The notes beneath the pieces were generated by a model. It was not told the DNA's origin and made no database searches. It was given only the letters and a program-made list of their open reading frames with translations. Positions 1-11,700 of a stretch of 64,000 bases of DNA are shown here, piece by piece (position 1 is the stretch's first letter; the number at the start of each line of letters is the position of its first letter). The stretch spans positions 102,922,357 to 102,986,356 of the forward strand of contig OZ038382.1 of assembly GCA_964036045.1 (NCBI GenBank), given 5' to 3'. The stretch comes from Eutreptiella sp. 'Long Island Sound 2002' (lineage: Eukaryota > Euglenozoa > Euglenophyceae > Eutreptiales > Eutreptiaceae). The position numbers and the translations under genes were made by a program.

Positions 1-279
1 ACTCCCCTGGAATGACGTGACTCTTGGTGCGCAAAACATGAAGTTCATCAAACCCTGGACGGCGGCGACTTGTGCACCCGTTATCGCTTGAACCTTCTTG
101 CTAGCGGCACAAATTGGAGCAAGAACATTGCAACAAAAGGCCGATATGAACTCGAAAAGGGGGTGCAAAAGAGCAGCCAACAAGCCCTCAACCTTCTCCC
201 TACGCCCAAGGTTAACCTCATGATTAATTTACTCAAGAATGTGCAGGGGTATAGGAGGAAGGTGCTCGAGAACAATGTC

Positions 280-960
280 TCACTCATGGAATATGGCTTC
301 AACCCGCCGATGCCAGAAAAAACACTTACCGCTTTTGCACCACAACCCGCGCATTCTTTTTGAACTAGTTTTGTGGAAACAAGCCAAGAACGACACAACG
401 TCACCCAATGCATTGTACCAAAAATCGACACTTCCCTTCGCTATGCTACTTGCTTGCATCAAGCAATGAGCCGCATGCTTGACCCAAGTGATTAGCTCCC
501 CCCGCACTGTCTCCCATACGGCATTTAGCCGCTCCACATAAGCGCCCATGGTGCCTGCTCCATCGGAGACTAGTGCTACGAGGCACTCCTAAATCTAAAT
601 ATCCTTCCACTCGATGTCCAACTTCTCAAAAACCTTCCGCACAGGCTCATCACATAGTTCGGCGTTGGCAGCATCCGGATCCTTATCGGTGGCTCCACTC
701 CCTTGGTCGCACCATGTCCACAAGGCCTCTAACGGTTTCCACAGAAAATAACTCAAGAAAATTAGGGCAAATGAGAGCAAAATAGAAAGAACCTGGCAGA
801 AAAATACATACGAAAATTTCTTCGTCCAAAGTCCGCACAAAAACCACAACCAGCTCACTCTTTGCCCCCTTCTGAGCGCCAAGATCTAGTACAACTGTGA
901 CCTTCTGGTGCCTCAAGACCCGGGCCCACGTTCGGCAGCGGCCTTGACCAGCTATCAAAC
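280..960 (-). pseudogene. hAT-family (DUF659-type) transposase relic
   Basis: Reading the minus strand from about 931 downwards, three blocks resemble the DUF659/hAT core in the right order. The first holds VTVVLDLGAQKG and VFVRTLDEEIF (about 931-812). The second ends VRKVFEKLDIEWKDI (about 735-598). The third holds VALVSDGAGTMGAYVERL and then HAAHCLMQA (about 588-327). In the family these correspond to the first catalytic-Asp block, the spacer, and the second Asp block followed by the conserved (C/H)AAHC segment. A GTATG site follows the first block and a GTAAG site follows the third, so the gene probably had introns. Two in-frame TAG codons (595-597 and 589-591) separate the second and third blocks, and no C-terminal dimerisation region is visible nearby. 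I read it as a dead copy; an unusual short intron over the two stops is the alternative. Confidence 0.45.
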
Positions 961-3836
961 CACCAAGCCGTTGGTACGCCTAGCCGTTGTTGTAGTTGCA
1001 CTACCCATCCTTGGCCTTGACGCTATCCAAGCAGCACCACCGGTTGTAGAACTTGTGCCCCTTGCCAGCATGTAGCGTTGAGTAGCAGTTCACCATGGCC
1101 CTTTGCATGGGGACTGGTGGCACACGAGGCGTCTTGGCGGGCGAGATTTTCTGCGGGGGCGGTAGGGGTGGCGGGAGGCAACCAGCGCTAATGCGCAGCA
1201 CTTGCGGCATGAGCATCAATGACATGCCGCTCCTCCCACAAGAGGGCTATGTTACCCCTACGTTCTCGGGGGTTCCCCTGGAAAGGGGACAAAATCAGAA
1301 CTGGCTACATAACCCCCTACCTTCTCCGGGGCCCAGAAGAGGGCGGAATAGCTATGTTACCCTTGCGTTCTCGGTGGTCCCAAAAAAGGGGTACAAAAAT
1401 GGCGTGCGTTGGACCAGTGGAAAAAAGACCCTCGGAACTGGTCCTTGAGGGCAGTCCGAAACAAAAAAAAACTAGTTCCTACGGTAAAGGACCCCCCGTC
1501 TGAAACAAGCAGGGGAGCAAGACCAAATAATGGTAAGCTAAGCAAAGGTGTAGGGGGAACCTTTGGTGGACTTATCCGATTTAACACAGCCACCTACAAA
1601 GAACTACTAGATTGCAACCACTCAAAGGCGAATAACTTCAGAAGGGAGTGGGAAAAAACGGGGGGGTGTTGCCAAAACTGGCATGACATCCACAAATCGA
1701 GAAGCGAGAGGCCCCTGGCCAAAGCCAAGGTGCTCTCAGGACCAAAAGTTTTGCTACTCATCTCCAAAAAAAGGTTTACAACAGCCTTGGTTATTGATTA
1801 GGCTGAACAAAAACAGGAACCTGGCGCCCCAACCCTCCCCTATGCTGCCCCTCCACAAAAACTTAGACATGGGGAGACGGTGTCAAGACTAGCAAGAAGC
1901 AATGCCAATTTCTCACTGTTGCAGGCTCCAGTGCCCCCAAGGCAATGTCAGCATCAATCTGTTCTTAGGGACTCTGGCGATGCCACACCAGTCATGATCA
2001 TCATGAATATTTTGTCCAACGCCTGCAATTCCTCTTTGTCCATTAATTCCCTCGTCGATGGCGGTGCTTCGCCTGCAAGAACAGGCAACACTGTTTTGAG
2101 GACTCACGCCAATGGAAAGCCACACAGGGCCCCTGTGGCAGGACAAGTGTCGACTCTCAAAAAAACAGAACAAAAAATAGGCATTGCCTGTTCGTGCAAG
2201 CAGTTGCCTGATTCTCAATTGCAATAGGTCAGTCAACCAAACAGAACAAAAAAAAGCAGCTTTGGCCGTGTGTACAGGCGGTTGCCGGATTCCCAGCAGC
2301 AGTTGGTCAGTCAACTGACAGCGGCTGAGGCTTGACCGACACCGGTTGGCGGTGAACGTTTGGCAGCTGGCTTCCACCCTCCGGCAGTTGGCCGCCAAGG
2401 ATTGGTTGGTGGTCGCCGGCTCAGAGTTGTTTGTGCATGGACCAATGACAAAAAATGTCCGCAAACATCTGTTGTGCCTGCGGACCTGAGCAATGGGATG
2501 ACGTTTTGCGTTGGCTACGGAAACATTGCTCCATTTTCGAGGGTCATAGGGGCCTTGGCTGGGTTATGACTTGGTGGCACCGAAAACATTGGAGGGGGGC
2601 AGGGCCTGCTTGCTATCAGCTGACAACCCCCCCCCCCCCCCCCTGGGCGCCCTGTACGATGATAATTGATTGTCAGAACCCTGAACAATCACCCGTGATG
2701 CTTGTTGGCTCAACTTCATTCTGTCGCTCATGCCAGTGCGGCTTTCAGCAGTCTCGTTTCACGCCGCGGCATCCAACCACTTCCATTCCCCCTTGTCGGT
2801 CTGGGTCCACAGGTGCAATCTGCACCATCGATCAATAGGTATCTTAGAGAACTGGGGTCCAGATTGACGCCAAGCAGTGGGGATGGGCAGAACATCGTTG
2901 CCCGACACCAAAACAAAACAGCAGAAAAATTACTTTTTTGCAGCAAGGTAGCAATTGGGGTGGTCCAGAAAGTGCTATGGAGGCTCTGTATGCTGCTGTG
3001 TTGGCGCACGTGCTGCGTACTGCTGAACAGTGTGGTGTGTGCACCATCAAAACGCACGGCTGCATGGTGCCGGTCATTCCTGCGGCTGAGTGCTCGTGTG
3101 GGGCAGCGCACTGCTATGCACTGCTGTGGCAGAAAGCTGTGCACCACTTTCACCGTGTCTGGCCAACACACCCTGTCCCAACCATACCAATGCCCAGCTT
3201 CGCACATATGCACTTGATCATGAGGCCTTCGAGTTGGTCAAGACTGATTGTTGGGCAAACAAACTCCATGTATGCAGCTGCCAATTCGAACCATGACTCG
3301 CATGTTTGGTGCAAAGTTGTCTGTGGAAAATCACACCAGATGTGATCAGTGGAAATTGATGCTCAAAATGCCCTCAGTGCATCGCATGAGAAGCCCCGTG
3401 CTTCTTTCTTAGGACTTTTTGGAGATCTTACACGTAGGATGTGAGACATCAATGTGGGCATTTGGTGAAACCTAGTATGCACGTAGCAAAACCTAGTAAA
3501 ATGTAGCAAAACCTAGTAAAATGTAGCAAAACCTAGATAAAAAAAGCAAAAATTTTAAAAAATTTTCCCTCACTAGGTTACTAGGTAGTGACAAATTTGG
3601 ACTTGAATTTGAACAAAAAACACCAAGTTTATGGGGGGGGGGTCAACGGTAGGTGGTATTTATGTTTAAGGGCATGGTGCCCCCTGGTCTATTCCAGGCC
3701 ACTTGTGTAAGTGGCGCCCCACCCGGGCCAAACCGTGTATTGCAAGGTCAGCAAAAATGAAATGAGGCTCAAGAAAAGAAGGAGCTTTTATATCATAAAT
3801 ATATATATACATATATGAGGTGCACACACGTGTGCT
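961..3836. other. No confident gene; scattered repeat fragments
   Basis: Short open frames occur on both strands but none shows recognisable domains. Visible landmarks are three degenerate pieces resembling the 85-bp satellite (about 1245-1400), an imperfect direct duplication around 2185-2310, a C15 run near 2629-2643, and AT-rich CCTAGTAAAA-type repeats (about 3470-3600) like those that flank the satellite. Confidence 0.5.
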
Positions 3837-5039
3837 TTATATGAAGTCGCAAAACACGCGCTTGTAGATGAGGTCCGACTTCTTGTCTTTGTAGGTGGGT
3901 TGTGCAGAGGGAGGGTTGTGCTTGCACATGTTGCGAATCACGCCCGTGGTCTTTTCTTCCAACTCTTTGATTAGATTTTTGTCATACTCCAATTTCCCAG
4001 AGGCATCTTTGGGGTAATGCTCTGGAACAAAAAATTCTTCACCACGGATCACCACCTTTGGACGGACCTCATCTACAGAAGGCGGCTTGTCAACCACAAG
4101 CCGGTCACCCAAGGCGAATGCCAACACAATGCATGCCAGTGTGGCAGTAAATTGCACTCTCCATTTGCGCAATGCCACACATATCTCCGTGGAACAGAAA
4201 CCGGAAGCATGCACGGCACACTGATAAACTCCACATTCAGGGCACGTGATGTGGGCTGTGTCGTCGCAAAAAAAGCACGACGAACGGCTGGGTGAACAAT
4301 AGGGCGTAGCATACATCCGTGCCAAGGCCCAACTGGGTGTGGTCTCAATAGGGGGGGCATGCGGAGAACTGCGATAGTGCAAAGCTACCTGTGCAATCTC
4401 ACGCAACAACCACAATCTGTCTTGTGGAAGTTGGATGCTACCGTTGACAACACGCCTAGACAAAAGGCAATGTAGCATCAGAAGGCAGGCAGGATGGCAG
4501 CTAACAAAGTCGTCCTGATGTAGGAAGGTGGAGTAGAGGGGGGCTATAGCAAAAGCTACACTGCCAAACTCACCCAAAAACTTGTCCCACCTCTTCTGCG
4601 CCCTTGCCTTAATGCCTTCTTGTTCGGCAATGAGGTTCACTATTGCCAACTCCTCGGTGTTTGCACCCGCTATGTAGGGCTTGTAACACAGCGGATCGAA
4701 CACGAGGCACAAGAAAGTACGTGTCGGGGAAACCAACAACAAGCGCAGCACCCAATGTGAATTGCGCTTATTATAAATCTGCGCCACGAGCAAGGGGGGC
4801 GCATAGATCATATCAATGGACGCCGCGTTCAAAGTACGCAGCGCCCATGACTCAGCCAACACCTCCCTACGACCCAACGGTAAAGCTGACACATTCCACA
4901 ATGAGTCACGCACAACCCACGCCACACCCATAACATCCCAGTCCGCACTCAAAGCTGTCCGAGCGAACCACCAGTAATACACAACAATCTTGGGGGCAAA
5001 CACAGCTGAAAAAAATAGAAACGAATCGAAAGGTGCCAA
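3837..5039 (-). CDS. C48/Ulp1-like cysteine protease with Cys-rich finger (partial gene model)
   Basis: This 400-codon open frame has the C48 (Ulp1/SENP, SUMO- or ubiquitin-like protease) signature in order: His-Trp in NSHWVLRLLL (H95), Asp in LVFDPL (D115), and Gln plus Cys in FLHQDDFVSCHPA (Q175, C181). The usual Cys-Gly is Cys-His here. Residues 255-282 form a dense putative zinc site (C255, C258, H263, C266, C269, C274, H277, C282), followed by a hydrophobic stretch (about 297-310) and a charged tail. The frame opens without an ATG, and a pyrimidine tract plus CAG at about 5006 suggests the first 11 codons are intronic and this is a terminal exon. Upstream exons are unresolved. It could be host-encoded or a TE passenger, since C48 peptidases are common in plant and algal transposons. 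The protease call rests on motif order and spacing only. Confidence 0.55.
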   Translation of the reverse strand: MAPFDSFLFFSAVFAPKIVVYYWWFARTALSADWDVMGVAWVVRDSLWNVSALPLGRREVLAESWALRTLNAASIDMIYAPPLLVAQIYNKRNSHWVLRLLLVSPTRTFLCLVFDPLCYKPYIAGANTEELAIVNLIAEQEGIKARAQKRWDKFLGEFGSVAFAIAPLYSTFLHQDDFVSCHPACLLMLHCLLSRRVVNGSIQLPQDRLWLLREIAQVALHYRSSPHAPPIETTPSWALARMYATPYCSPSRSSCFFCDDTAHITCPECGVYQCAVHASGFCSTEICVALRKWRVQFTATLACIVLAFALGDRLVVDKPPSVDEVRPKVVIRGEEFFVPEHYPKDASGKLEYDKNLIKELEEKTTGVIRNMCKHNPPSAQPTYKDKKSDLIYKRVFCDFI

Positions 5040-5567
5040 TACCTAGGAGGAGTCATGACAGAAACACGGCGGGGCACCCCATGTGCATAAGCAAAACGTA
5101 ACATACAACATACAATGCAGGGAAGAGAGCCGAGCCGGAGGCGTGAAGTAACCCCCAGAAAGTCCAATGAGTGTAGCAGCCCATAATAGGGGGGCATAGA
5201 TTTTGATTGTCCGTCCCCCGCATGCATTGCAACTTAGCCTGTGTCTGTGACTCTTTACCCATGAATGATGAGTAAGCTCCTTCATCAAATCAAGGGTAAA
5301 GTGTCACAAACAACCAAGCAATAAAAGTACACTGCATGCGTATTCTAAGGGTGTCATCCGTGCCCACGGGACTCATTGTCGCCGATTTCTTCGTGCCTGC
5401 CTCAGTGCCTTCCGCAGAGCTTTGCTTGGAGGACACTATTGCAAACACGAAGGGCAAAAGGAAAAAGGGGAGGCCCAGTAAGCTATTAAAAAAAAAAACT
5501 TTTGTTTTCACTAGGTTCTAAAACCTAGTAAAAACAAAAACTTTTTTTTAACTAGGTTCCGAAACCC
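5040..5567. other. Upstream of the C48-like gene; unresolved exons and AT-rich repeats
   Basis: Minus-strand open segments around 5043-5288 could hold an earlier exon of the protease gene, but I could not find a donor that joins in frame. From about 5490 the sequence becomes AT-rich with an interrupted palindrome (ACTAGGTT...AACCTAGT) that leads directly into the satellite. Confidence 0.3.
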
Positions 5568-8500
5568 CCACCGCTGCAGAGCGGGGGGCAAAATCAGAAG
5601 TGGCCCACAAGTGGGCAAACTGGCTACCTCACCCCTGCCGTATCGGGGAGCCCCGCCGCTTCAGAGCGGGGGGCAAAATCAGAAGTGGCCCATAAGTGGG
5701 CAAATTGGCTACCTCACCCCTGCCGTATCGGGGAGCCCCACCGCTGCAGAGCGGGGGGCAAAATCAGAAGTGGCCCACAAGTGGGCAAAGTGGCTACCTC
5801 ACCCCCGCCGTATCGGGGATCCCCACCGCTGCAGAGCGGGGGGCAAAATCAGAAGTGGCCCACAAGTGGGCAAAGTGGCTACCTCACCCCTGCCGTATCG
5901 GGGAGCCCCACCGTTGCAGAGCGGGGGGCAAAATCAGAAGTGGCCCACAAGTGGGCAAACTGGCTGCCTCACCCCTGCCGTATCGGGGAGCCCCACCGCT
6001 TCAGAGCGGGGGGCAAAATCAGAAGTGGCCCACAAGTGGGCAAAGTGGCTACCTCACCCCTGCCGTATCGGGGATCCCCACCGCTGCAAAGCGGGGGGCA
6101 AAATCAGAAGTGGCCCACAAGTGGGCAAAGTGGCTACCTCACCCCTGCCGTATCGGGGAGCCCCACCGCTGCACAGCGGGGGGCAAAATCAGAAGTGGCC
6201 CACAAGTGGGCAAACTGGCTACCTCACCCCTGCCGTATCGGGGATCCCCGCCGCTTCAGAGCGGGGGGCAAAATCAGAAGTGGCCCACAAGTGGGCAAAG
6301 TGGCTACCTCACCCCTGCCGTATCGGGGATCCCCGCCGCTTCAGAGCGGGGGGCAAAATCAGAAGTGGCCCACAAGTGGGCAAATTGGCTACCTCACCCC
6401 TGCCGTATCGGGGAGCCCCATCGCTTCAGAGCGGGGGGCAAAATCAGAAGTGGCCCATAAGTGGGCAAACTGGCTACCTCACCCCTACCGTATCGGGGAG
6501 CCCCACCACTGCAGAGCGGGGGGCAAAATCAGAAGTGGCCCACAAGTGGGCAAAGTGGCTACCTCACCCATGCCGTATGGGGGAGCCCCAGCGCTTCAGA
6601 GCGGGGGGCAAAATCAGAAGTGGCCCACAAGTGGGCAAAAGGGCTGCCTCACCCCTGCCGTATCGGGGAGCCCCACCGCTGCAGAGCGGGGGGCAAAATC
6701 AGAAGTGGCCCACAAGTGGGCAAACTGGCTACCTCACCCTTGCCGTATCGGGGAGCCCCACCGTTGCAGAGCGGGGGGCAAAATCAGAAGTGGCCCACAA
6801 GTGGGCAAATTGGCTACCTCACCCCTGCCGTATCGGGGAGCCCCACCGCTGTAGAGCAGGGGGCAAAATCAGAAGTGGCCCACTTGTGGGCAAATTGGCT
6901 ACCTCACCCCTGCCGTATTGGGGAGCGCCACCGCTTCACAGCGGGGGGCAAAATCAGAAGTGGCCCACAAGTGGGCAAAGTGGCTACCTCACCCCTGCCG
7001 TATCGGGGAGCCCCACCGCTGCAGAGCGGGGGGCAAAATCAGAAGTGGCCCACAAGTGGGCAAACTGGCTACCTCACCCTTGCCGTATCGGGGAGCCCCA
7101 TCGCTTCAGAGCGGGGGGCAAAATCAGAAGTGGCCCACAAGTGGGCAAAGTGGCTACCTCACCCCTGCCGTATCGGGGAGCCCCACCGCTGCAGAGCGGG
7201 GGGCAAAATCAGAAGTGGCCCACAAGTGGGCAAATTGGCTACCTCACCCTTGCCGTATCGGGGAGCCCCACCGCTTCAGAGCGGGGGGCAAAATCAGAAG
7301 TGGCCCACAAGTGGGCAAACTGGCTACCTCACCCCTGCCGTATCGGGGAGCCCCAGCGCTTCAGAGCGGGGGGCAAAATCAGAAGTGGCCCATAAGTGGG
7401 CAAATTGGCTACCTCACCCCTGCCGTATCGGGGAGCCCCACCGCTGCAGAGCGGGGGGCAGAATCAGAAGTGGCCCACAAGTGGGCAAATTGGCTACCTC
7501 ACCCCTGCCGTATCGGGGATCCCCACCGCTTCAGAGCGGGGGGCAGAATCAGAAGTGGCCCACAAGTGGGCAAATTGGCTACCTCACCCCTGCCGTATCG
7601 GGGAGCCCCATCGCTTCAGAGCGGGGGGCAAAATCAGAAGTGGCCCATAAGTGGGCAAAGTGGCTACCTCACCCCTGCCGTATCGGGGAGCCCCACCACT
7701 GCAGAGCGGGGGGCAAAATCAGAAGTGGCCCACAGGTGGGCAAACTGGCTACCTCACCCCTGCCGTATCGGGGAGCCCCACCACTGCAGAGCGGGGGGCA
7801 AAATCAGAAGTGGCCCACAAGTGGGCAAAGTGGCTACCTCACCCATGCCGTATCGGGGAGCCCCACCGCTTCAGAGCGGGGGGCAAAATCAGAAGTGGCC
7901 CACAAGTGGGCAAAGTGGCTACCTCACCCCTGCCGTATCGGGGAGCCCCACCGCTGCACAGCGGGGGGCAAAATCAGAAGTGGCCCACAAGTGGGCAAAC
8001 TGGCTACCTCACCCTTGCCGTATCGGGGAGCCCCACCGTTGCAGAGCGGGGGGCAAAATCAGAAGTGGCCCACAAGTGGGCAAACTGGCTGCCTCACCCC
8101 TGCCGTATCGGGGAGCCCCACCGCTGTAGAGCAGGGGGCAAAATCAGAAGTGGCCCACAAGTGGGCAAATTGGCTACCTCACCCCTGCCGTATTGGGGAG
8201 CGCCACCGCTTCACAGCGGGGGGCAAAATCAGAAGTGGCCCACAAGTGGGCAAAGTGGCTACCTCACCCCTGCCGTATCGGGGATCCCCACCGCTGCAGA
8301 GCGGGGGGCAAAATCAGAAGTGGCCCACAAGTGGGCAAATTGGCTACCTCACCCTTGCCGTATCGGGGAGCCCCACCGCTGCAGAGCGGGGGGCAAAATC
8401 AGAAGTGGCCCATAAGTGGGCAAATTGGCTACCTCACCCCTGCCGTATCGGGGAGCCCCACCGCTGCAGAGCGGGGGGCAGAATCAGAAGTGGCCCACAA

Positions 8501-8860
8501 GTGGGCAAATTGGCTACCTCACCCCTGCCGTATCGGGGATCCCCACCGCTTCAGAGCGGGGGGCAAAATCAGAAGTGGCCCACAAGTGGGCAAATTGGCT
8601 ACCTCACCCCTGCCGTATCGGGGAGCCCCACCGCTGCACAGCGGGGGGCAAAATCAGAAGTGGCCCACAAGTGGGCAAAGTGGCTACCTCACCCCTGCCG
8701 TATCGGGGAGCCCCACCGCTTCAGAGCAGGGGGCAAAATCAGAAGTGGCCCACTTGTGGGCAAATTGGCTACCTCACCCCTGCCGTATCGGGGAGCCCCA
8801 CCGCTGCAGAGCGGGGGGCAGAATCAGAAGTGGCCCACAAGTGGGCAAGGTGGCTACCCA
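5568..8860 (+). repeat. 85-bp satellite array, 38 exact periods
   Basis: The unit runs from GGCTACCTCACCCC to GTGGGCAAA plus two variable bases. The same word lies at 5622 and 8852, 3,230 bp apart, which is exactly 38 x 85. Every marker variant I checked is an exact multiple of 85 apart (765, 935, 255, 1,020 and 1,275 bp), so the array looks free of indels. Each unit carries small inverted repeats such as GCCCAC-AA-GTGGGC and CCGCT-GCAG-AGCGG. The consensus has no stop trinucleotide on the plus strand. Because 85 is not a multiple of 3, every forward frame cycles through the unit and yields long spurious open frames with an 85-residue period. I see no reason to call it protein-coding. Confidence 0.95.
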
Positions 8861-9150
8861 GTAACCTAGTTAAAAAAAATTTTTTGTTTTCACTAGGTTC
8901 TGAAACCTAGTAAAAACAAAAACTTTTTTTTACTAGGTTCCGAAACCTAGTAAAAACAAAAACTTTTTTTTTACTAGGTTTTGAAACCTAGTAAAAAAAA
9001 AAACTTTTTTTTTTACTAGGTTCCCAATACCTAGTAAAAAAAAAAACTTTTTTTTTTACTAGGTTCCCAATACCTAGTAAAAAAACCTGTTACCTAGTAA
9101 ACTGTTACCTAGTAAAAAAAAAATTTTTTTAGAAAAAAAAATTTTTACTA
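8861..9150. repeat. AT-rich palindromic tandem repeat (CCTAGT type)
   Basis: About six imperfect units of roughly 45-50 bp. Each contains the interrupted palindrome ACTAGGTTC..GAAACCTAGT plus A- and T-runs (AAAAACAAAAACTTTTTTTT). The same motif occurs on the left side of the satellite at about 5490-5566, so the 85-bp array sits within this repeat. Confidence 0.85.
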
Positions 9151-11512
9151 GGTTTCACTACAGACCCCATCAATGTCAAGAAGTCAAACCGTCACAACCC
9201 GTAAAGGTGTTGCGCATTACTATGACGGGTGCATGGAAAGATGCGATGAATACTAGTTTATTAAGCCCCCAAAACTGGGTCCACACAATGAGCCCATGGT
9301 CGTCGAAAGGGTATGCCCATTGATGTAGGCCCCACTTAGTGCATTAAGCAGTTGCATGTTGAGGAACGGGGTTAGATGAAACCGAATTAGGGAGTGCTTC
9401 ATCAGCCCCTCCTAGTGTGTCATAACATGTCATGGACTTGAGGCCTCACCCTGTGCACTTGATTATTTTTGAACAATACGGCTGTGCTACAGTCCCAGGG
9501 CAGGTTGGCGGTCCAGGGCCAGAGTGGAGGTGGTCATGGGCTCCCCCCTCCTTTTCACCTAGAATCACTGAATATCAGAAAATCGCCGTATCCTTGCTCC
9601 TCTACACCAGATTGTGGGCCCCCAAGGTCCTCCGCAGGTTGGTGCTCGCTACTCCCCACGGTTTTCGCTTCTCCAACTGTCCTCGCTGCTCCGCGTTCCT
9701 TTTAATTGGGGATGGGGTCCGCACTGCTGCCGTCCCCAGTCCCAAAGTTTGATTTGCACCAAAGGCGTGAAATAAAATTGTGGCTGAAAGCGACTTCCTC
9801 GAGAGACACTGGAGAAACGTTTAGCTTGGCCAAAGGCAGCCAAGAAAATCTTGCTGGTCCTTTCAGGAGGGATGGGGGGGTGGAAGGGTAAAGGAGAGGG
9901 GTGATCTGGCAGGCTACCAGTCCCCAAGAGAGCTGTGGTGCTCTGGCAGTACTTGTGGTTGGGTTGGTACTGCTGCGATGGACCCAAGAAGGGAGCCATT
10001 GTTCCACCCAAACAGATGGACAAGAAGACAACAAGTACGCGGGTTGGCAACAAGACGGGCCTGCCCAACAAATGATTGTTTCGGACCTGGTTGGGCCAGG
10101 CAGAAAAACGTCTAGGTCGGGCAAATTTGGTTCGCTTCGGGTGACATCTTTCAGTCCAAAAGCGGGGTTGAGCAAGATCCATCCTGCCTGGCGGAGGACA
10201 TTCTGTTGGGCCCTCATTGTCCAAACCCATCATCCAAGTGGCAAACGGATGGGTGAGTGGGTGGGAAGGCGTCGCGAAGATATCTAACTGCAGCTATGCA
10301 GACTGCATGTTTGGAATGCAGCAGAATGCACCAACATGATAACGCAGGCACATAAACACAGCATAGCAATGCAACAGAACAAGTCGACAGACAGGAAACA
10401 TGAATGTGTCCTCTGCCTTGCAAGTTCTCTGTGCAAAAATTCAGGAGGTTTGTTTTTCAATTTCAAGCGTCCGTTGAGAAGAGGGTTCAAGATTATCGGG
10501 GCCCCCTCTCCAGTGGGAGCAGTGCGTCGGAGGGCAGCTGAGAAGAGGAACTCAATAACAGCTGCCAACTGGGAAGCATCTCATAACACACAGGAGGGTT
10601 AACTTCTAGCAATGGCGATCAAGGGGCCTAGCTCTCTGCAGGGCCTTTGCCTTGGCACATTGACCAGCCTGTGGTGGATGGAGACAAGTGTTTGGATGCC
10701 ATGTTGTGTTGGGATCGCCAATCTAGGGTCCCACAAGAACCCTAACGGTTTGAGTGCATGCTGTCTTCACTTTAGAAGATGGGGCTTGGCTACGGGTGGT
10801 GGGGCTCCACTACGTCACACATTTTGCTCCGAATGGGGGTGGCTGTTGCACAAAGTGTGCACTTTGGGGCTCTTTCCCTTACCCACGCCTTTGCACATTC
10901 TTCTGTCTATGAATCCTCTTCAGGAACACGTGGGCCCGAGGGGCATCCATGGATTCAATCCCATCTCAGGCATATCAATCCTCTGCCGGAGGCTGTGGGT
11001 GTGGCTCCAAAGAGAGGAGAAAAGAGGGTTTGGGGTCTTGGGCGACCCCACCCCCTACATCAGAAATGCCTTTCGCAGGAATCCAACTGAAAATGCAGCC
11101 ACCCTGATTGATTGCTGCACTAGTCGAATCCCCTCATTTGGGGAGATGGTCAGGATTGCGACCTTGATGGCGCGTTTTCGGAGCAATGTGTTTAAGATCA
11201 GGAGGGACAAGAGGCACACCTGGTCTCCACACAGCAGCTGCAAAATCTCACACAAAGGCCTAGCATCGTATTTCTCAAATACGAGACTTTCTTGTGCATG
11301 CAAGAGACTCTGTGAAGGCGTGCAACGACATCTGGGTTGCATCCGACCAACCATAGCTTCACATATTGGCTGCAATGACCTGCTCACGAGCAGGTGCTGC
11401 ATTAGATGACAAAAGCGCAGTGCGCTCGTCGAAAAATTTCAATGCATTGTCAGTTTTGTTGTGTGAATTACTTCATTCAGTTGGTGTGATGGCATGCAAG
11501 TGGTGTCCCGTG
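9151..11512. other. No confident gene
   Basis: There is a 265-codon ATG-initiated plus-strand frame at 10612-11409 and a 194-codon minus-strand frame at 9649-10233. Neither shows a domain I recognise, and both overlap similar-sized antisense frames. I would not annotate either as a gene without transcript support. Confidence 0.4.
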
Positions 11513-11700
11513 GAATGTGGTGTGGTGTGGTGTGGTGTGGTGTGGTGTGGTGTGGTGTGGTGTGGTGTGGTGTGGTGTGGTGTGGTGTGGTGTGGTGTGG
11601 TGTGGTGTGGTGTGGTGTGGTGTGCTGTGGTGTGGTGTGGTGTGGTGTGGCATGGCGTGATGTGGTGGGGTGCGGTGGGTGCAGTGTGGCACAGTGTGGC
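11513..11700 (+). repeat. (GGTGT)n pentanucleotide microsatellite
   Basis: An almost pure GGTGT run from about 11517 to 11660 decays into related G/T-rich words to about 11700. It is followed by a G-run at about 11758-11774. All long frames here are repeat artefacts (CGVVW repeats). Confidence 0.9.

Noticed and set aside
5611-8910. Open frames of 594, 802 and 403 codons across the satellite
   Set aside because: They arise because the 85-bp unit lacks plus-strand stops and shifts frame every unit; all three forward frames are open and the translation is just the repeat.
9649-11409. Frames at 9649-10233 (minus) and 10612-11409 (plus) as genes
   Set aside because: No recognisable domain, and competing antisense frames of similar size.
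11513-11700. Telomeric repeat
   Set aside because: GGTGT is not a standard telomere unit, the run is short and interstitial, and TTAGGG- or TTTAGGG-type arrays were not seen.
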